NCBI GenBank assembly: GCA_903824725.1
Contig: CAIJXU010000044.1
Span: forward strand, 1 to 62,366
DNA length: 62,366 nt
Direction: 5' to 3'
Source: an uncultured Bacteroidota bacterium
GTDB lineage: Bacteria; Bacteroidota; Bacteroidia; Chitinophagales; Chitinophagaceae
Position numbers and translations under genes: made by a program. A model generated the notes under the pieces. That model was not told the DNA's origin. It ran no database searches and worked only from the letters and a program-made list of their open reading frames with translations. Position 1 is the stretch's first letter. The number at the start of each line of letters is the position of its first letter. This document shows positions 26,732-35,463 of the stretch, in pieces.

Positions 26732-29590
26732 ATGTTGCAATTAGACACCAACGGAGCGGAATTTATCAAAAGACATATTGGTCCAAATAGCGAGGATACC
26801 CAAAGTATGCTATCTACTATTGGCATCAAATCGATAGACGAACTTATTAATAAAACAGTTCCTGATATTATTCGTTCCAAAAAGCCAATGCAAATTCCTC
26901 CAGGCTTGAGTGAATATGAAATGTTGCAATCCTTAAAAAAGATAGGAGAAAAAAATATCATCGCTTCCAATTTTATTGGACAAGGTTATTATGGCACCAT
27001 CACCCCTAGTGTGATTTTAAGAAATATTTTCGAAAACCCAGGTTGGTATACTCAGTATACTCCTTATCAAGCTGAGATAGCACAAGGCCGTTTAGAAAGT
27101 TTATTGAACTTTCAAACTATGGTTACAGATTTAACGGGAATGGCCATAGCTAACGCTTCTTTATTAGACGAAGCCACGGCTGCTGCCGAAGCGATGGCAA
27201 TGATTTTTAATCATGTCAACAAATCAGATAATATAACGCAACCTAAATTGTTTGTAGACCAATATATCTTTACTCAAACAAAAGATGTTTTAAGCACAAG
27301 AGCTCAACCAATTGGCATTGAATTGGTAGAAGGCGATTACCAAACATCTAAAATTGATAATAGCTATTTTGGCGCGATCATACAATACCCAAACAGTAAA
27401 GGTAGCATTGAAGATTATGAACAATTTATTGAAGCCGTTCATCAAGCAGGTGGAATGGTTATAGTCATTGCAGATATTTTGGCTTTAACATTACTAAAAA
27501 GCCCAGGTGAATTAAAAGCCGATGTCGCAGTTGGAAATACGCAGAGATTTGGGGTTCCTATGGGATTTGGCGGACCACATGCGGCCTACTTTGCTACTAA
27601 AGATGAATTTAAAAGAGGCATGCCTGGAAGATTAATCGGAGTTAGTGTAGACGCACAAGGCAATAGAGCATTGCGCATGGCATTACAAACGCGCGAACAA
27701 CATATAAAAAGAGAAAAAGCCACTTCTAATATTTGTACTGCACAAGCTTTATTAGCCAATATGGCGGTCATGTATGCCGTATATCATGGACCTGCTGGAT
27801 TGAAAAAAATTGCAACCAGCGTGCATGCACTAACACAACATTTGGATCAGCAACTTCAATCCTTAGGCATACAACAAGTAAACTCATTTTATTTTGATAC
27901 CCTTCATGTAACGAATATAGATGTTGCTCAATTGAAAAAATTAGCAACCGAGGCTGAAATTAATTTGCACTATATAAATAGTAGTTCAGTGAGTATTACC
28001 TTGGATGAAACAACAACTGAAGTACAGGTTCAAAATATAGTTCAACTATTTGAGAAATTAACAGGTAAAAAAGCGACTGCTTTAAATGCAGGTGTGAAAA
28101 ATGAAAATATTCCTGCCCCATTAATTAGAACTTCGCCTTATTTACAACATCCTGTATTTAATATCCATCATAGTGAAACACAAATGATGAGATATATTAA
28201 ACAACTAGAAAATAAGGACCTTGCTTTAAATACAAGTATGATTAGCTTAGGCAGTTGTACTATGAAATTAAATGCAGCGACCGAAATGATTCCAGTAAGT
28301 TGGCCTGCATACAGCAGCATGCATCCATTTGCGCCGCAACACCAAACTTTAGGCTATCAGGAAATTGCAAAGGAACTAAGCCATTATTTATGCGAAACCA
28401 CTGGTTTTACAGCTTGTAGTTTACAACCTAATAGTGGTGCACAAGGTGAATATGCAGGATTATTAACCATCCGTACTTATCACCAACATCATCAACAAGC
28501 ACATCGTAATATTGTATTAATTCCGATAAGCGCTCATGGCACCAACCCTGCTAGTGCGGTGATGGTGGGCTTTAAAGTCGTCGTGGTGGCTTGTGATCCC
28601 GCAGGAAATATTGATATGCATGATTTGAAAGAAAAAGCATTATTACATAAAGATAATTTAGGTGCCTTAATGGTAACTTATCCATCTACGCATGGTGTTT
28701 TTGAAGAAACCATTATAGAGATTTGTGATTTGATTCATGAACTAGGCGGATTAGTATATATGGATGGCGCAAACATGAATGCCCAAGTAGGACTCACTAG
28801 TCCAGGAAATATTGGAGCAGATGTATGTCACCTTAACTTACATAAAACATTTGCCATTCCACATGGTGGCGGTGGTCCTGGCATGGGACCCATTTGTGTA
28901 AATGATAAATTAGCACCTTTCTTACCAGGACATAGCTTTAATGGCAATGCTAAAAACGCAGTGAGTGCCGCTCCATTAGGATCAGCTAGCATTTTATTAA
29001 TTAGTTACGCATATATAAAATTGTTGGGTGCTAAAGGATTAGAATTATCCACCGCCTACGCTATTTTAAATGCGAACTATATGAAATCTAGATTGGAAAA
29101 ATTTTATCCAATACTATATACAGGGAAAAATGGCACTTGCGCACATGAATTCATCATCGACTTACGTCCTTTTAAAACAAGTGCAGGTATTGAAGCCGAA
29201 GATGTAGCAAAGCGATTAATTGATTTTGGTTTCCATGCACCAACAGTAAGCTTCCCAGTGGCAGGTACCATTATGATTGAACCTACTGAAAGCGAAGACA
29301 AAGCAGAATTAGACCGTTTTTGCGATGCACTTATTGCGATATATGAAGAAATCAAATCCATTGAAAAAGGAGAACTAGATAAAACAGATAATCCTTTGAA
29401 AAATGCCCCACATACTCAAAAAGTAATTTGCGCAGACGAATGGAATCATAAATATACTCGTCAACAAGCAGCGTTCCCACTTTACTTTGTTCAGCAAACT
29501 AAGTTTTGGCCAACGGTAGCAAGGGTAAACAATACGCATGGTGACCGAAATTTGATATGCACCTGCGAGCCAGTTGCTTCCTACGCATAA
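26732..29590 (+). CDS. Glycine dehydrogenase (decarboxylating), P-protein
   Basis: 952 residues, the full-length fused P-protein. It decarboxylates glycine with PLP and passes the aminomethyl group to lipoyl-GcvH. N-terminal half: FIKRHIGPN at 12-20, YYGTITPSVI near 86-95. C-terminal half: SLGSCTMKLNAATEM near 509-523, GVFEETI, and the PLP-lysine site NLHKTFAIPHGGGGPG near 701-716. gcvH and gcvT are not in the window. It is followed by a strong bidirectional terminator. Its product, methylene-tetrahydrofolate, feeds ThyA encoded elsewhere in the window. Confidence 0.96.
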   Translation: MLQLDTNGAEFIKRHIGPNSEDTQSMLSTIGIKSIDELINKTVPDIIRSKKPMQIPPGLSEYEMLQSLKKIGEKNIIASNFIGQGYYGTITPSVILRNIFENPGWYTQYTPYQAEIAQGRLESLLNFQTMVTDLTGMAIANASLLDEATAAAEAMAMIFNHVNKSDNITQPKLFVDQYIFTQTKDVLSTRAQPIGIELVEGDYQTSKIDNSYFGAIIQYPNSKGSIEDYEQFIEAVHQAGGMVIVIADILALTLLKSPGELKADVAVGNTQRFGVPMGFGGPHAAYFATKDEFKRGMPGRLIGVSVDAQGNRALRMALQTREQHIKREKATSNICTAQALLANMAVMYAVYHGPAGLKKIATSVHALTQHLDQQLQSLGIQQVNSFYFDTLHVTNIDVAQLKKLATEAEINLHYINSSSVSITLDETTTEVQVQNIVQLFEKLTGKKATALNAGVKNENIPAPLIRTSPYLQHPVFNIHHSETQMMRYIKQLENKDLALNTSMISLGSCTMKLNAATEMIPVSWPAYSSMHPFAPQHQTLGYQEIAKELSHYLCETTGFTACSLQPNSGAQGEYAGLLTIRTYHQHHQQAHRNIVLIPISAHGTNPASAVMVGFKVVVVACDPAGNIDMHDLKEKALLHKDNLGALMVTYPSTHGVFEETIIEICDLIHELGGLVYMDGANMNAQVGLTSPGNIGADVCHLNLHKTFAIPHGGGGPGMGPICVNDKLAPFLPGHSFNGNAKNAVSAAPLGSASILLISYAYIKLLGAKGLELSTAYAILNANYMKSRLEKFYPILYTGKNGTCAHEFIIDLRPFKTSAGIEAEDVAKRLIDFGFHAPTVSFPVAGTIMIEPTESEDKAELDRFCDALIAIYEEIKSIEKGELDKTDNPLKNAPHTQKVICADEWNHKYTRQQAAFPLYFVQQTKFWPTVARVNNTHGDRNLICTCEPVASYA

Positions 29591-29628
29591 GCTTGTATTG
29601 AAACTACGCTAGTTTAAAATAAATTTAC

Positions 29629-29662
29629 AAAGCCTTCCTCTCAATTGAAAGAGGAAGGCTTT
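29629..29662. terminator. Bidirectional intrinsic terminator between gcvP and the HTH gene
   Basis: Perfect 13-bp stem: AAAGCCTTCCTCT at 29629-29641 pairs with AGAGGAAGGCTTT at 29650-29662 around an 8-nt loop. TTTATTTTA follows on the plus strand, and TTTGTAAATTTATTTT on the minus strand. It serves both convergent genes. Confidence 0.9.
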
Positions 29663-29665
29663 ATT

Positions 29666-30094
29666 TTATGCAGTGGTTGCGGTATCAGCAATAGTAGCAG
29701 AGAGGGTGTTATTGTTTAACATAAACTCATACAACGAAATAATTTTTTCTTTGTCTTTTATAACATATTGCATTTTCTCGAGGTCCTCTTCTAATATTTT
29801 TAATTTCCCATTTTCCATCATATACTTTGAAGAAAATTGATTCAAATGAGACTCGTCTGCAGGATCCGCCATCATTTCCTCCTTGATCATTTGACCCTCT
29901 CCTATCAATACCCATAAAATATTAAGATCATTGTATTGTTCGTGAATCTTAATTAAAATATCCGAACCTACCGAGCCTAGATTTCGAAGTTGTTTTGAAA
30001 AATAGCCATTTGACAAGTGGATTTTTTTTTCAAAGGCATGGGGGCTGATGTTTCTAAATTTCAGATACATGGCAATGCGTTCAATGGGTTTCAT
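29666..30094 (-). CDS. HTH (phage-repressor-like) DNA-binding protein
   Basis: 142 residues. The N-terminal 65 residues have the layout of Bacteroidota XRE/CI-like repressors: a helix ERIAMYLKFRNIS, the turn helices AFEKKIHLSNGYFSKQLRN, then DILIKIHEQYNDLNILWVLIGEG, which matches the usual ending NPEWLLTGEG. A C-terminal helix (about 95-125, EEDLEKMQYVIKDKEKIISLYEF) is a probable coiled coil for dimerisation, and there is no S24 peptidase domain. Target genes unknown. A GTTTGA-N10-TCAAAC dyad sits 26-47 nt upstream of its own start and may be an autoregulatory operator. It lies downstream of the ABC-F gene on the same strand. Confidence 0.8.
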   Translation of the reverse strand: MKPIERIAMYLKFRNISPHAFEKKIHLSNGYFSKQLRNLGSVGSDILIKIHEQYNDLNILWVLIGEGQMIKEEMMADPADESHLNQFSSKYMMENGKLKILEEDLEKMQYVIKDKEKIISLYEFMLNNNTLSATIADTATTA

Positions 30095-30119
30095 AATAGT
30101 TTCAGTTTAATGATGGATT

Positions 30120-30141
30120 GTTTGAAAATTTTTAATCAAAC
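30120..30141. promoter_or_regulatory. Dyad GTTTGA-N10-TCAAAC upstream of the HTH gene
   Basis: Arms at 30120-30125 and 30136-30141 are perfect complements and the spacer is A/T only. The 16-bp centre-to-centre distance is about 1.5 helical turns, plausible for a dimeric repressor. It lies just upstream of the HTH gene start at 30094. Assignment as an operator is inference. Confidence 0.3.
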
Positions 30142-30189
30142 TTTTTTCAAAACCAAATTAATATTATAAAACAGGAAAGATCCTCGTCG

Positions 30190-30228
30190 TAGGCCTCATT
30201 TTTTTAAAAATCAAAAAAATGAGGCCTA
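30190..30228. repeat. Perfect 16-bp inverted repeat (possible terminator of the ABC-F gene)
   Basis: TAGGCCTCATTTTTTT (30190-30205) and its exact complement (30213-30228) flank a 7-nt loop. It lies 37 nt beyond the stop of the ABC-F gene. The T-run is inside the stem, on both strands, and no T-run follows the stem outside, so it is not a textbook terminator. It could still end transcription in both directions, or be a degenerate miniature element. Confidence 0.6.
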
Positions 30229-30265
30229 GGCCCTATGGCAAATATGAAAAAATTAGGAGGGAAGT

Positions 30266-32188
30266 CTATTGCTTCTCGTTTAAAGTTAGCCATCTTAATT
30301 CCGCAGCTTCCAATGTTTGATTTAAAGTGCCTAATTCTTCACTTAATTGTATGATGGCATTATAGTCTAAGCTAGCATCATTTAATTTTTCGGATAACAA
30401 TACTTTTTTACTTTCCATTTCAGGAATAGATTTATTAAGGTTATCCAATTCATGCTTTTCTTTAAAAGTCATTTTCTCAATCCCTTTTTTATTATTCACG
30501 GCAACCGGCTCTTGCGCGATCACTGTTTCTTTTTTAGAAATAGCAAACTCCTTCGGTGTCGTAATATCCGAACTAACAGAAGCTAAATTTTGTTTCGATT
30601 TTTCAAGTATTCTGTACTGTGTATAATTACCAGGGTAATCACGAATCACTCCATTTCCTTCAAAAATGAATAAATGATCCACCAACTTGTCCATAAAATA
30701 CCTATCGTGCGAAACCAATAAAACGCAACCTGCAAAATCAATCAAAAATTGTTCTAGCACTGCTAAAGTAGGTAAGTCTAAATCATTAGTGGGCTCATCT
30801 AAAATTAAAAAATTAGGATTCTTAAATAAAATGGTGAGCAATTGCAACCTCTTTTTTTCACCACCACTCAAAGCACTCAAATAAGTGTATTGCTTATCGG
30901 GTGTAAATAAAAACAATTCTAAAAATTGTGCCGCATTTAAGGAGCCCCCGCTTGCCAATGGAAAATTTTCGGCAAAGGTTTTTAAATACTCAATCACACG
31001 CATGTCTTTTTTATACGTAAGCCCTTCCTGTGAAAAATGACCAAAGACTATAGTATCTCCCACATTAATTTTACCACTATCAGGAAGAGTGATACCCTGT
31101 AATATTTGTAAAAATGTCGATTTCCCTACCCCATTTTTCCCTACGACACCAATGCGCTCCCCCTTACTAAAAGTATAATCAAAGCCTTTTAATACCACTG
31201 TATCCCCGTATGATTTATATACTTTTTTTGCTTCTATGATTTTTCCCCCTAATCGGGTCATCTTCATATCTAATTGCAAATTGGTCTCTTCTATTTTTTG
31301 TTTTGCTCTTGCTTCTACCTCATAAAAGTTATCCTGTCTGCTTTTACTTTTTGTGGTCCTTGCCTTGGGTTGCTTGCGCATCCACTCTAGTTCCTTTCGA
31401 AATGTATTTTTTGCTTTATCGATACTAGCGAGTTCTGATTCGATACGGGCTGCTTTTTTTTCTAAATAATTTTCGTAATCTCCTTTGTAACTATATAAGT
31501 TTTCACGCTCCAACTCCCATATCTCATCAGTCACTGCCTCTAAAAAGTATCGATCATGCGATACCAATAACAAAGTCACTTTTTCTTGCAATAAATAATT
31601 TTCAAGCCATTCAATCATATTTAAATCCAAATGATTCGTAGGCTCATCCATCAACAATAAAACATGCTTAGGTTCAAATCCAATTTGAATTAAAGTTTTA
31701 GCCAAAGAAACACGCTTGCGTTGCCCCCCACTTAATTTGGAAACTGGTTGTTCTAAATGATGAATATTTAATTGGGTTAATATGGTTTTTACTTTTGACT
31801 CAAAGTCCCATGCACTGCGTTCTTCCATTTCCACAATAGCATCCATAATCTTGTCATCGTCTCCACTCTCCATGGCCATCTCATAATTACTAATCGCTTT
31901 CATGACAGGATGCTCCTGATTAAATAAATTTTGAGTAACAGTCGCTGTCTCAATAAATTGAGGGTCCTGCTCAAACATAACCAAATGAACATCTTTATGA
32001 ATTTTAGCCGTTCCCGAATCGGGCACTTCTCCTTTTCCAGCTAAAATGCGTAATAGGGTTGTTTTGCCCACCCCGTTTCTTGCAATAAGTGCAATACGGT
32101 CCCCTTCATTGATATTAAAATTAATCCCTTTAAAAAGCGGTTGAATACCATAACTTTTTGTCAAATTTTCTACTGAAACATAATTCAT
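30266..32188 (-). CDS. ABC-F family ATPase (Uup/EttA-like)
   Basis: 640 residues with two ABC domains and no membrane span. ABC1: Walker A ARNGVGKTT near 36-44, signature LSGGQRKRVSL, Walker B LLLMDEPTNHLDL. The linker (about 235-300) is the P-site tRNA interaction motif region, rich in Arg/Lys. ABC2: GKNGVGKST near 353-361, LSGGEKKRLQL, LILDEPTNDLDL. A C-terminal coiled coil (about 560-640) with ELDNLNKSIPEMESKK is Uup-like. ABC-F proteins act on stalled ribosomes. TATCTTTG lies 4 nt before the ATG, so translation is probably leaderless. Uup versus another subgroup is not certain. Confidence 0.92.
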   Translation of the reverse strand: MNYVSVENLTKSYGIQPLFKGINFNINEGDRIALIARNGVGKTTLLRILAGKGEVPDSGTAKIHKDVHLVMFEQDPQFIETATVTQNLFNQEHPVMKAISNYEMAMESGDDDKIMDAIVEMEERSAWDFESKVKTILTQLNIHHLEQPVSKLSGGQRKRVSLAKTLIQIGFEPKHVLLLMDEPTNHLDLNMIEWLENYLLQEKVTLLLVSHDRYFLEAVTDEIWELERENLYSYKGDYENYLEKKAARIESELASIDKAKNTFRKELEWMRKQPKARTTKSKSRQDNFYEVEARAKQKIEETNLQLDMKMTRLGGKIIEAKKVYKSYGDTVVLKGFDYTFSKGERIGVVGKNGVGKSTFLQILQGITLPDSGKINVGDTIVFGHFSQEGLTYKKDMRVIEYLKTFAENFPLASGGSLNAAQFLELFLFTPDKQYTYLSALSGGEKKRLQLLTILFKNPNFLILDEPTNDLDLPTLAVLEQFLIDFAGCVLLVSHDRYFMDKLVDHLFIFEGNGVIRDYPGNYTQYRILEKSKQNLASVSSDITTPKEFAISKKETVIAQEPVAVNNKKGIEKMTFKEKHELDNLNKSIPEMESKKVLLSEKLNDASLDYNAIIQLSEELGTLNQTLEAAELRWLTLNEKQ

Positions 32189-32192
32189 GGCG

Positions 32193-32200
32193 CAAAGATA
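32193..32200 (-). promoter_or_regulatory. -7 box TATCTTTG 4 nt before the ABC-F start
   Basis: Exact TAnnTTTG match on the minus strand, followed by CGCC and the ATG at 32188. There is no space for a Shine-Dalgarno sequence. Confidence 0.5.
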
Positions 32201-32273
32201 AGCGGGGACGAGGAGTATGACACTTTTTAGCTAGGCTTTAGCTAAAAAATAGTGTAAAAACATGGGAAGATTG

Positions 32274-32281
32274 TACTTTTG
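32274..32281 (+). promoter_or_regulatory. -7 box TACTTTTG before ispH
   Basis: Exact TAnnTTTG match, 27 nt before ATG 32309; divergent from the ABC-F promoter about 75 nt away. Confidence 0.45.
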
Positions 32282-32308
32282 CCTTCGTTATAGTATAAAA
32301 GTAAAAAA

Positions 32309-33535
32309 ATGAAGCAATTTGAGGTTCCAATAGGCTATCGTAGTTCCTTGATTTCTGCTATTAAACAAAAGCGAAAAGAGGAAGATCCTCTCAAAAAGGA
32401 TACCCAACCTACCTTGCTTGATTTAGGCAACTTAAAGATTTATTTAGCCCGTCATTTTGGTTTTTGCTATGGTGTAGAAAATGCCATCGAAATTGCTTAT
32501 AAAACCATTGAGGAAAATAAAGGGAAGCGCATTTATTTATTAAGCGAAATGATTCATAATCCGCAAGTCAATAATGACCTAATTCAAAAAGGCGTTCAAT
32601 TTTTACAAGACACACAAGGCAAAGAATTAATTCCCCTTTCACAATTAACTAAAGAAGATATTGTCATCATTCCTGCTTTTGGAACCACCATCGAAATGGA
32701 AAAAAAGATGAATGGTATGGGAATAAATGTGCAACAATATAATACGACCTGCCCTTTTGTTGAAAAGGTTTGGAATCGAGGTGATCAAATAGCAAAAAAA
32801 GGATACAGCATTATCATTCATGGAAAACCAAAGCACGAGGAAACCCGCGCCACTTTTTCACATGCCGCTGCAAACGCACCTTCCCTGATTGTGAATGACA
32901 TGGAAGAAACACAATTACTTATTAAAATCATGACAGGCGCCTTACCACTTTCTGATTTTGATAAATATTTTGCTGATAAATGTAGTAAAGGATTCGACCC
33001 TGTGAAGGATCTAGTTAAAATTGGAGTAATTAATCAAACGACACAATTAGCAACAGATACCCAAGCCATCTCTGACGTATTAAAAAACACGATAATTGCC
33101 AAATATGGAATAGATCAATTACAAGAACACTTTGCGGACACGCGTGATACTTTATGTTATGCGACTAATGACAATCAGTCAGCAGTAAATGGTTTATTAG
33201 AATTACCGGGCGATTTGGCAATTGTGATGGGTGGAAAAAACAGTAGCAATAGCTCGCATTTAGTAGAATTATGTGAAAATAAATTACCTACCTATTTTAT
33301 AGATAGCGCAGAAAATTTAATCAGCCCTACTTCAATCAAACAAACCAATTGGAGAAATAAAGAAGAAAGTATGGTAAGTAATTATTTGCCATTAAATAAA
33401 CAAACTACCATCTTAATGACCAGTGGCGCCAGTTGTCCAGACACAGTAGTAGAAGCAACGATTCAAAAATTAGCATCTTACTATAATGTCGAAGCAGCCT
33501 TAGAAAAAGTAACTTTATCTATTTTAGCGCAATAG
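32309..33535 (+). CDS. 4-hydroxy-3-methylbut-2-enyl diphosphate reductase (long form)
   Basis: 408 residues, compared with about 316 in E. coli. It makes IPP and DMAPP from HMBPP at the end of the MEP pathway with a [4Fe-4S] cluster. The three cluster cysteines are in GFCYGVEN (Cys53), TTCPFVEKVW (near 147) and TLCYATNDNQ (near 282). The extra length comes from an N-terminal extension of about 40 residues and an insert around 210-245 (GALPLSDFDKYFADKC), as in the long cyanobacterial/Bacteroidota form. The 3' end overlaps the convergent cmk by 12 nt. Confidence 0.95.
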   Translation: MKQFEVPIGYRSSLISAIKQKRKEEDPLKKDTQPTLLDLGNLKIYLARHFGFCYGVENAIEIAYKTIEENKGKRIYLLSEMIHNPQVNNDLIQKGVQFLQDTQGKELIPLSQLTKEDIVIIPAFGTTIEMEKKMNGMGINVQQYNTTCPFVEKVWNRGDQIAKKGYSIIIHGKPKHEETRATFSHAAANAPSLIVNDMEETQLLIKIMTGALPLSDFDKYFADKCSKGFDPVKDLVKIGVINQTTQLATDTQAISDVLKNTIIAKYGIDQLQEHFADTRDTLCYATNDNQSAVNGLLELPGDLAIVMGGKNSSNSSHLVELCENKLPTYFIDSAENLISPTSIKQTNWRNKEESMVSNYLPLNKQTTILMTSGASCPDTVVEATIQKLASYYNVEAALEKVTLSILAQ

Positions 33536-34207
33536 GTCGTTTGCCCATGACAATGCCAGATTTAATTGTTCCTCTCTTGTCATATTAGAATTATCCAAAA
33601 CCTTGGCATCCGATGCTTGTCTTAAAGGACTATGCTCACGAGTGGTATCCATCAAATCACGATGTTCTAAATTTTCTGAAATCTCCTCCTTTGTAATGGA
33701 AGCATTGGTTGCACTCAATTCTAAAAATCTTCTTTGCACACGAATAGCAGGATCTGCTGTAACAAATATTTTTAATTCGGCTTCTGGAAATACGACGGTT
33801 CCAATATCACGGCCATCCATGACAATACCTTTATCTTTCCCCATCACATGTTGCTGTGCTACTGCAAAATTGCGCACATCACTTATAGCAGCCACTTCAC
33901 TTACTTTTTGGCTTACCCTCATTTCCCTAATTTCAGCTTCCACATTTTCGTCATTTAAATACATATCACTTTTTTGTGTAGTTGAATTGTATTTAAAATA
34001 TAATTTTATTTGAGTCAATGCATTTAATACACTCGCTGTATCATTAAAATCAATTTGGTGTCTTAATAAATACAAAGCAATGGCGCGATACATAGCACCT
34101 GTATCAATAAACACATAGGCCAATTGAGCGGCAAGCGCTTTAGCTAAGGTGCTTTTACCGCATGACGAATATCCATCTACCGCAATTATAATTTGTTTAG
34201 TACTCAT
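33524..34207 (-). CDS. (d)CMP kinase
   Basis: 227 residues, normal length. Phosphorylates CMP and dCMP. The P-loop is DGYSSCGKST at 11-20; VMDGRDIGTVVFPEAELKIFVTA near 130-152 carries the CMP-binding Arg and Asp; EISENLEHRDLMDTTREHSPL near 178-198 forms the lid and ends with the substrate-binding R..SP motif. Its ATG overlaps the mrp stop by one base, so it follows mrp in an operon. It overlaps the ispH 3' end on the opposite strand. Confidence 0.95.
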   Translation of the reverse strand: MSTKQIIIAVDGYSSCGKSTLAKALAAQLAYVFIDTGAMYRAIALYLLRHQIDFNDTASVLNALTQIKLYFKYNSTTQKSDMYLNDENVEAEIREMRVSQKVSEVAAISDVRNFAVAQQHVMGKDKGIVMDGRDIGTVVFPEAELKIFVTADPAIRVQRRFLELSATNASITKEEISENLEHRDLMDTTREHSPLRQASDAKVLDNSNMTREEQLNLALSWANDLLR

Positions 34208-35298
34208 TAAGCAACATTAATGGTTTGCGTTTTAGGTAAATTCGCATTTCGGATTGCAATTTGACGAACTGCTTGTGAAACCACCAATCTTAATGCCTCC
34301 TTTGAAACTTCATCCTTACCTACCATCGCAGGCACTCCTTCGTCGCCCCCTTCTCTAATCGACTGTACCAAAGGAATTTGACCAAGAAATGGTAAATCAT
34401 ATTCACTCGCTAAATTTTGTCCTCCCTCTTTCCCAAATAAATAATATTTATTATTAGGTAATTCTGCAGGCGTGAAATAAGCCATATTTTCAACGAGTCC
34501 AATGATAGGTACTTTAATATTGGCTTGACCAAACATAGCAATTGCTTTTTTGGCATCCGCCAATGCCACCGTTTGAGGCGTTGTTACAATGACCACACCT
34601 GTCACAGGAACTGTTTGCATAATCGTTAAATGAATATCCCCAGTGCCAGGAGGCATGTCAATCACTAAATAATCCAACTCACCCCAATCTACATCGGTAA
34701 TAAATTGTCGAATAGCACTACTCGCCATGGGGCCTCTCCAAACGACTGCATCTTTTTCATCAACTAATAAACCAATACTCATTAATTGAATGCCAAATTT
34801 TTCCAATGGCAAGATGATTCCTTTTCCATCTTCGTCTTTCATTAATGGACGTTGCCCTCTTACACCAAACATAATAGGAACACTTGGCCCGTATATATCG
34901 GCGTCCATCAATCCCACTTTTGCTCCGCCTTCTGCTAAGGCCAATGCTAAATTTGCCGACACGGTGCTTTTACCAACGCCCCCTTTTCCACTCACCACCG
35001 CAATGATATTTTTTACTTTTGATAAAACTGTTTTTTCATCCTGCCTTAAACTAGTTGTATTAGAGGTAAAGCTTACGATCACTTTTGCTTCCTTATTCAC
35101 TAATAATTTGATGGCATTTTCACAAGCATTTTTCATCAAATCCTTCATTGGACAAGCTGGGGTTGTTAATACAATTGTAAAACGCACTTCACTTCCATCC
35201 ACTACTAAATCCTTAATCATATTCAATGTCACTAAATCCTTACCTAAATCGGGTTCTTGTACATTACTCAATGCATTCAATATAGATTCAACTGTCAT
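34207..35298 (-). CDS. Mrp/ApbC-family Fe-S carrier P-loop ATPase lacking the C-terminal CxxC
   Basis: 363 residues. The N-terminal MIP18/DUF59 domain (1-90) holds the protein's only two cysteines (Cys49 in TTPACPM and Cys59 in NACEN). The Mrp/NBP35 ATPase domain has the deviant Walker A SGKGGVGKST at 103-112, DADIYGPSVP near 135, and IDMPPGTGDIHLT near 215. Family members transfer Fe-S clusters through a CxxC pair after ENM.YF. Here that stretch reads ENMAYFTPAELPNNKYY with no cysteine. Homologues in Bacteroidota share this, as far as I recall. Upstream gene of an operon with cmk. A TAACTTTG box is at 35333-35340. Confidence 0.93.
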   Translation of the reverse strand: MTVESILNALSNVQEPDLGKDLVTLNMIKDLVVDGSEVRFTIVLTTPACPMKDLMKNACENAIKLLVNKEAKVIVSFTSNTTSLRQDEKTVLSKVKNIIAVVSGKGGVGKSTVSANLALALAEGGAKVGLMDADIYGPSVPIMFGVRGQRPLMKDEDGKGIILPLEKFGIQLMSIGLLVDEKDAVVWRGPMASSAIRQFITDVDWGELDYLVIDMPPGTGDIHLTIMQTVPVTGVVIVTTPQTVALADAKKAIAMFGQANIKVPIIGLVENMAYFTPAELPNNKYYLFGKEGGQNLASEYDLPFLGQIPLVQSIREGGDEGVPAMVGKDEVSKEALRLVVSQAVRQIAIRNANLPKTQTINVA

Positions 35299-35332
35299 TT
35301 TGAAAGTTTTTGTTAAAAAAAATAGCGCCGTG

Positions 35333-35340
35333 CAAAGTTA
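35333..35340 (-). promoter_or_regulatory. -7 box TAACTTTG before mrp-cmk
   Basis: Exact TAnnTTTG match on the minus strand, 34 nt before the mrp ATG, giving a short leader. Confidence 0.45.
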
Positions 35341-35449
35341 AGTCTCAATAGGCTTATTTTGTAGTTTTAATAGTAGGATTATCCATTATTATTTAAAAAC
35401 AACCTAATTCTTTCATCAAAATTGGTGCGGTTTTTAAAGGATTGCCCCT

Positions 35450-35457
35450 TAATTTTG
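35450..35457 (+). promoter_or_regulatory. -7 box TAATTTTG 6 nt before the CarboxypepD-like gene
   Basis: Exact TAnnTTTG match, followed by 6 nt and ATG 35464. This supports that start over the in-frame TTG/GTG codons at 35422-35427, which lie upstream of the box. Confidence 0.45.
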
Positions 35458-35463
35458 CACCAC

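Noticed and set aside
33603..34013. A 136-residue open frame antisense to cmk
   Set aside because: Same reason: the cmk frame has the P-loop and lid motifs, while this frame shows none.
34790..35341. A 183-residue open frame antisense to mrp
   Set aside because: It lies in the reverse frame of a strongly recognised gene and has low-complexity composition with no family motif. It is a shadow of the mrp codons.
35422..35463. Start of the CarboxypepD-like gene at TTG 35422
   Set aside because: A -7 box lies at 35450-35457, and ATG 35464 opens a clean signal peptide.
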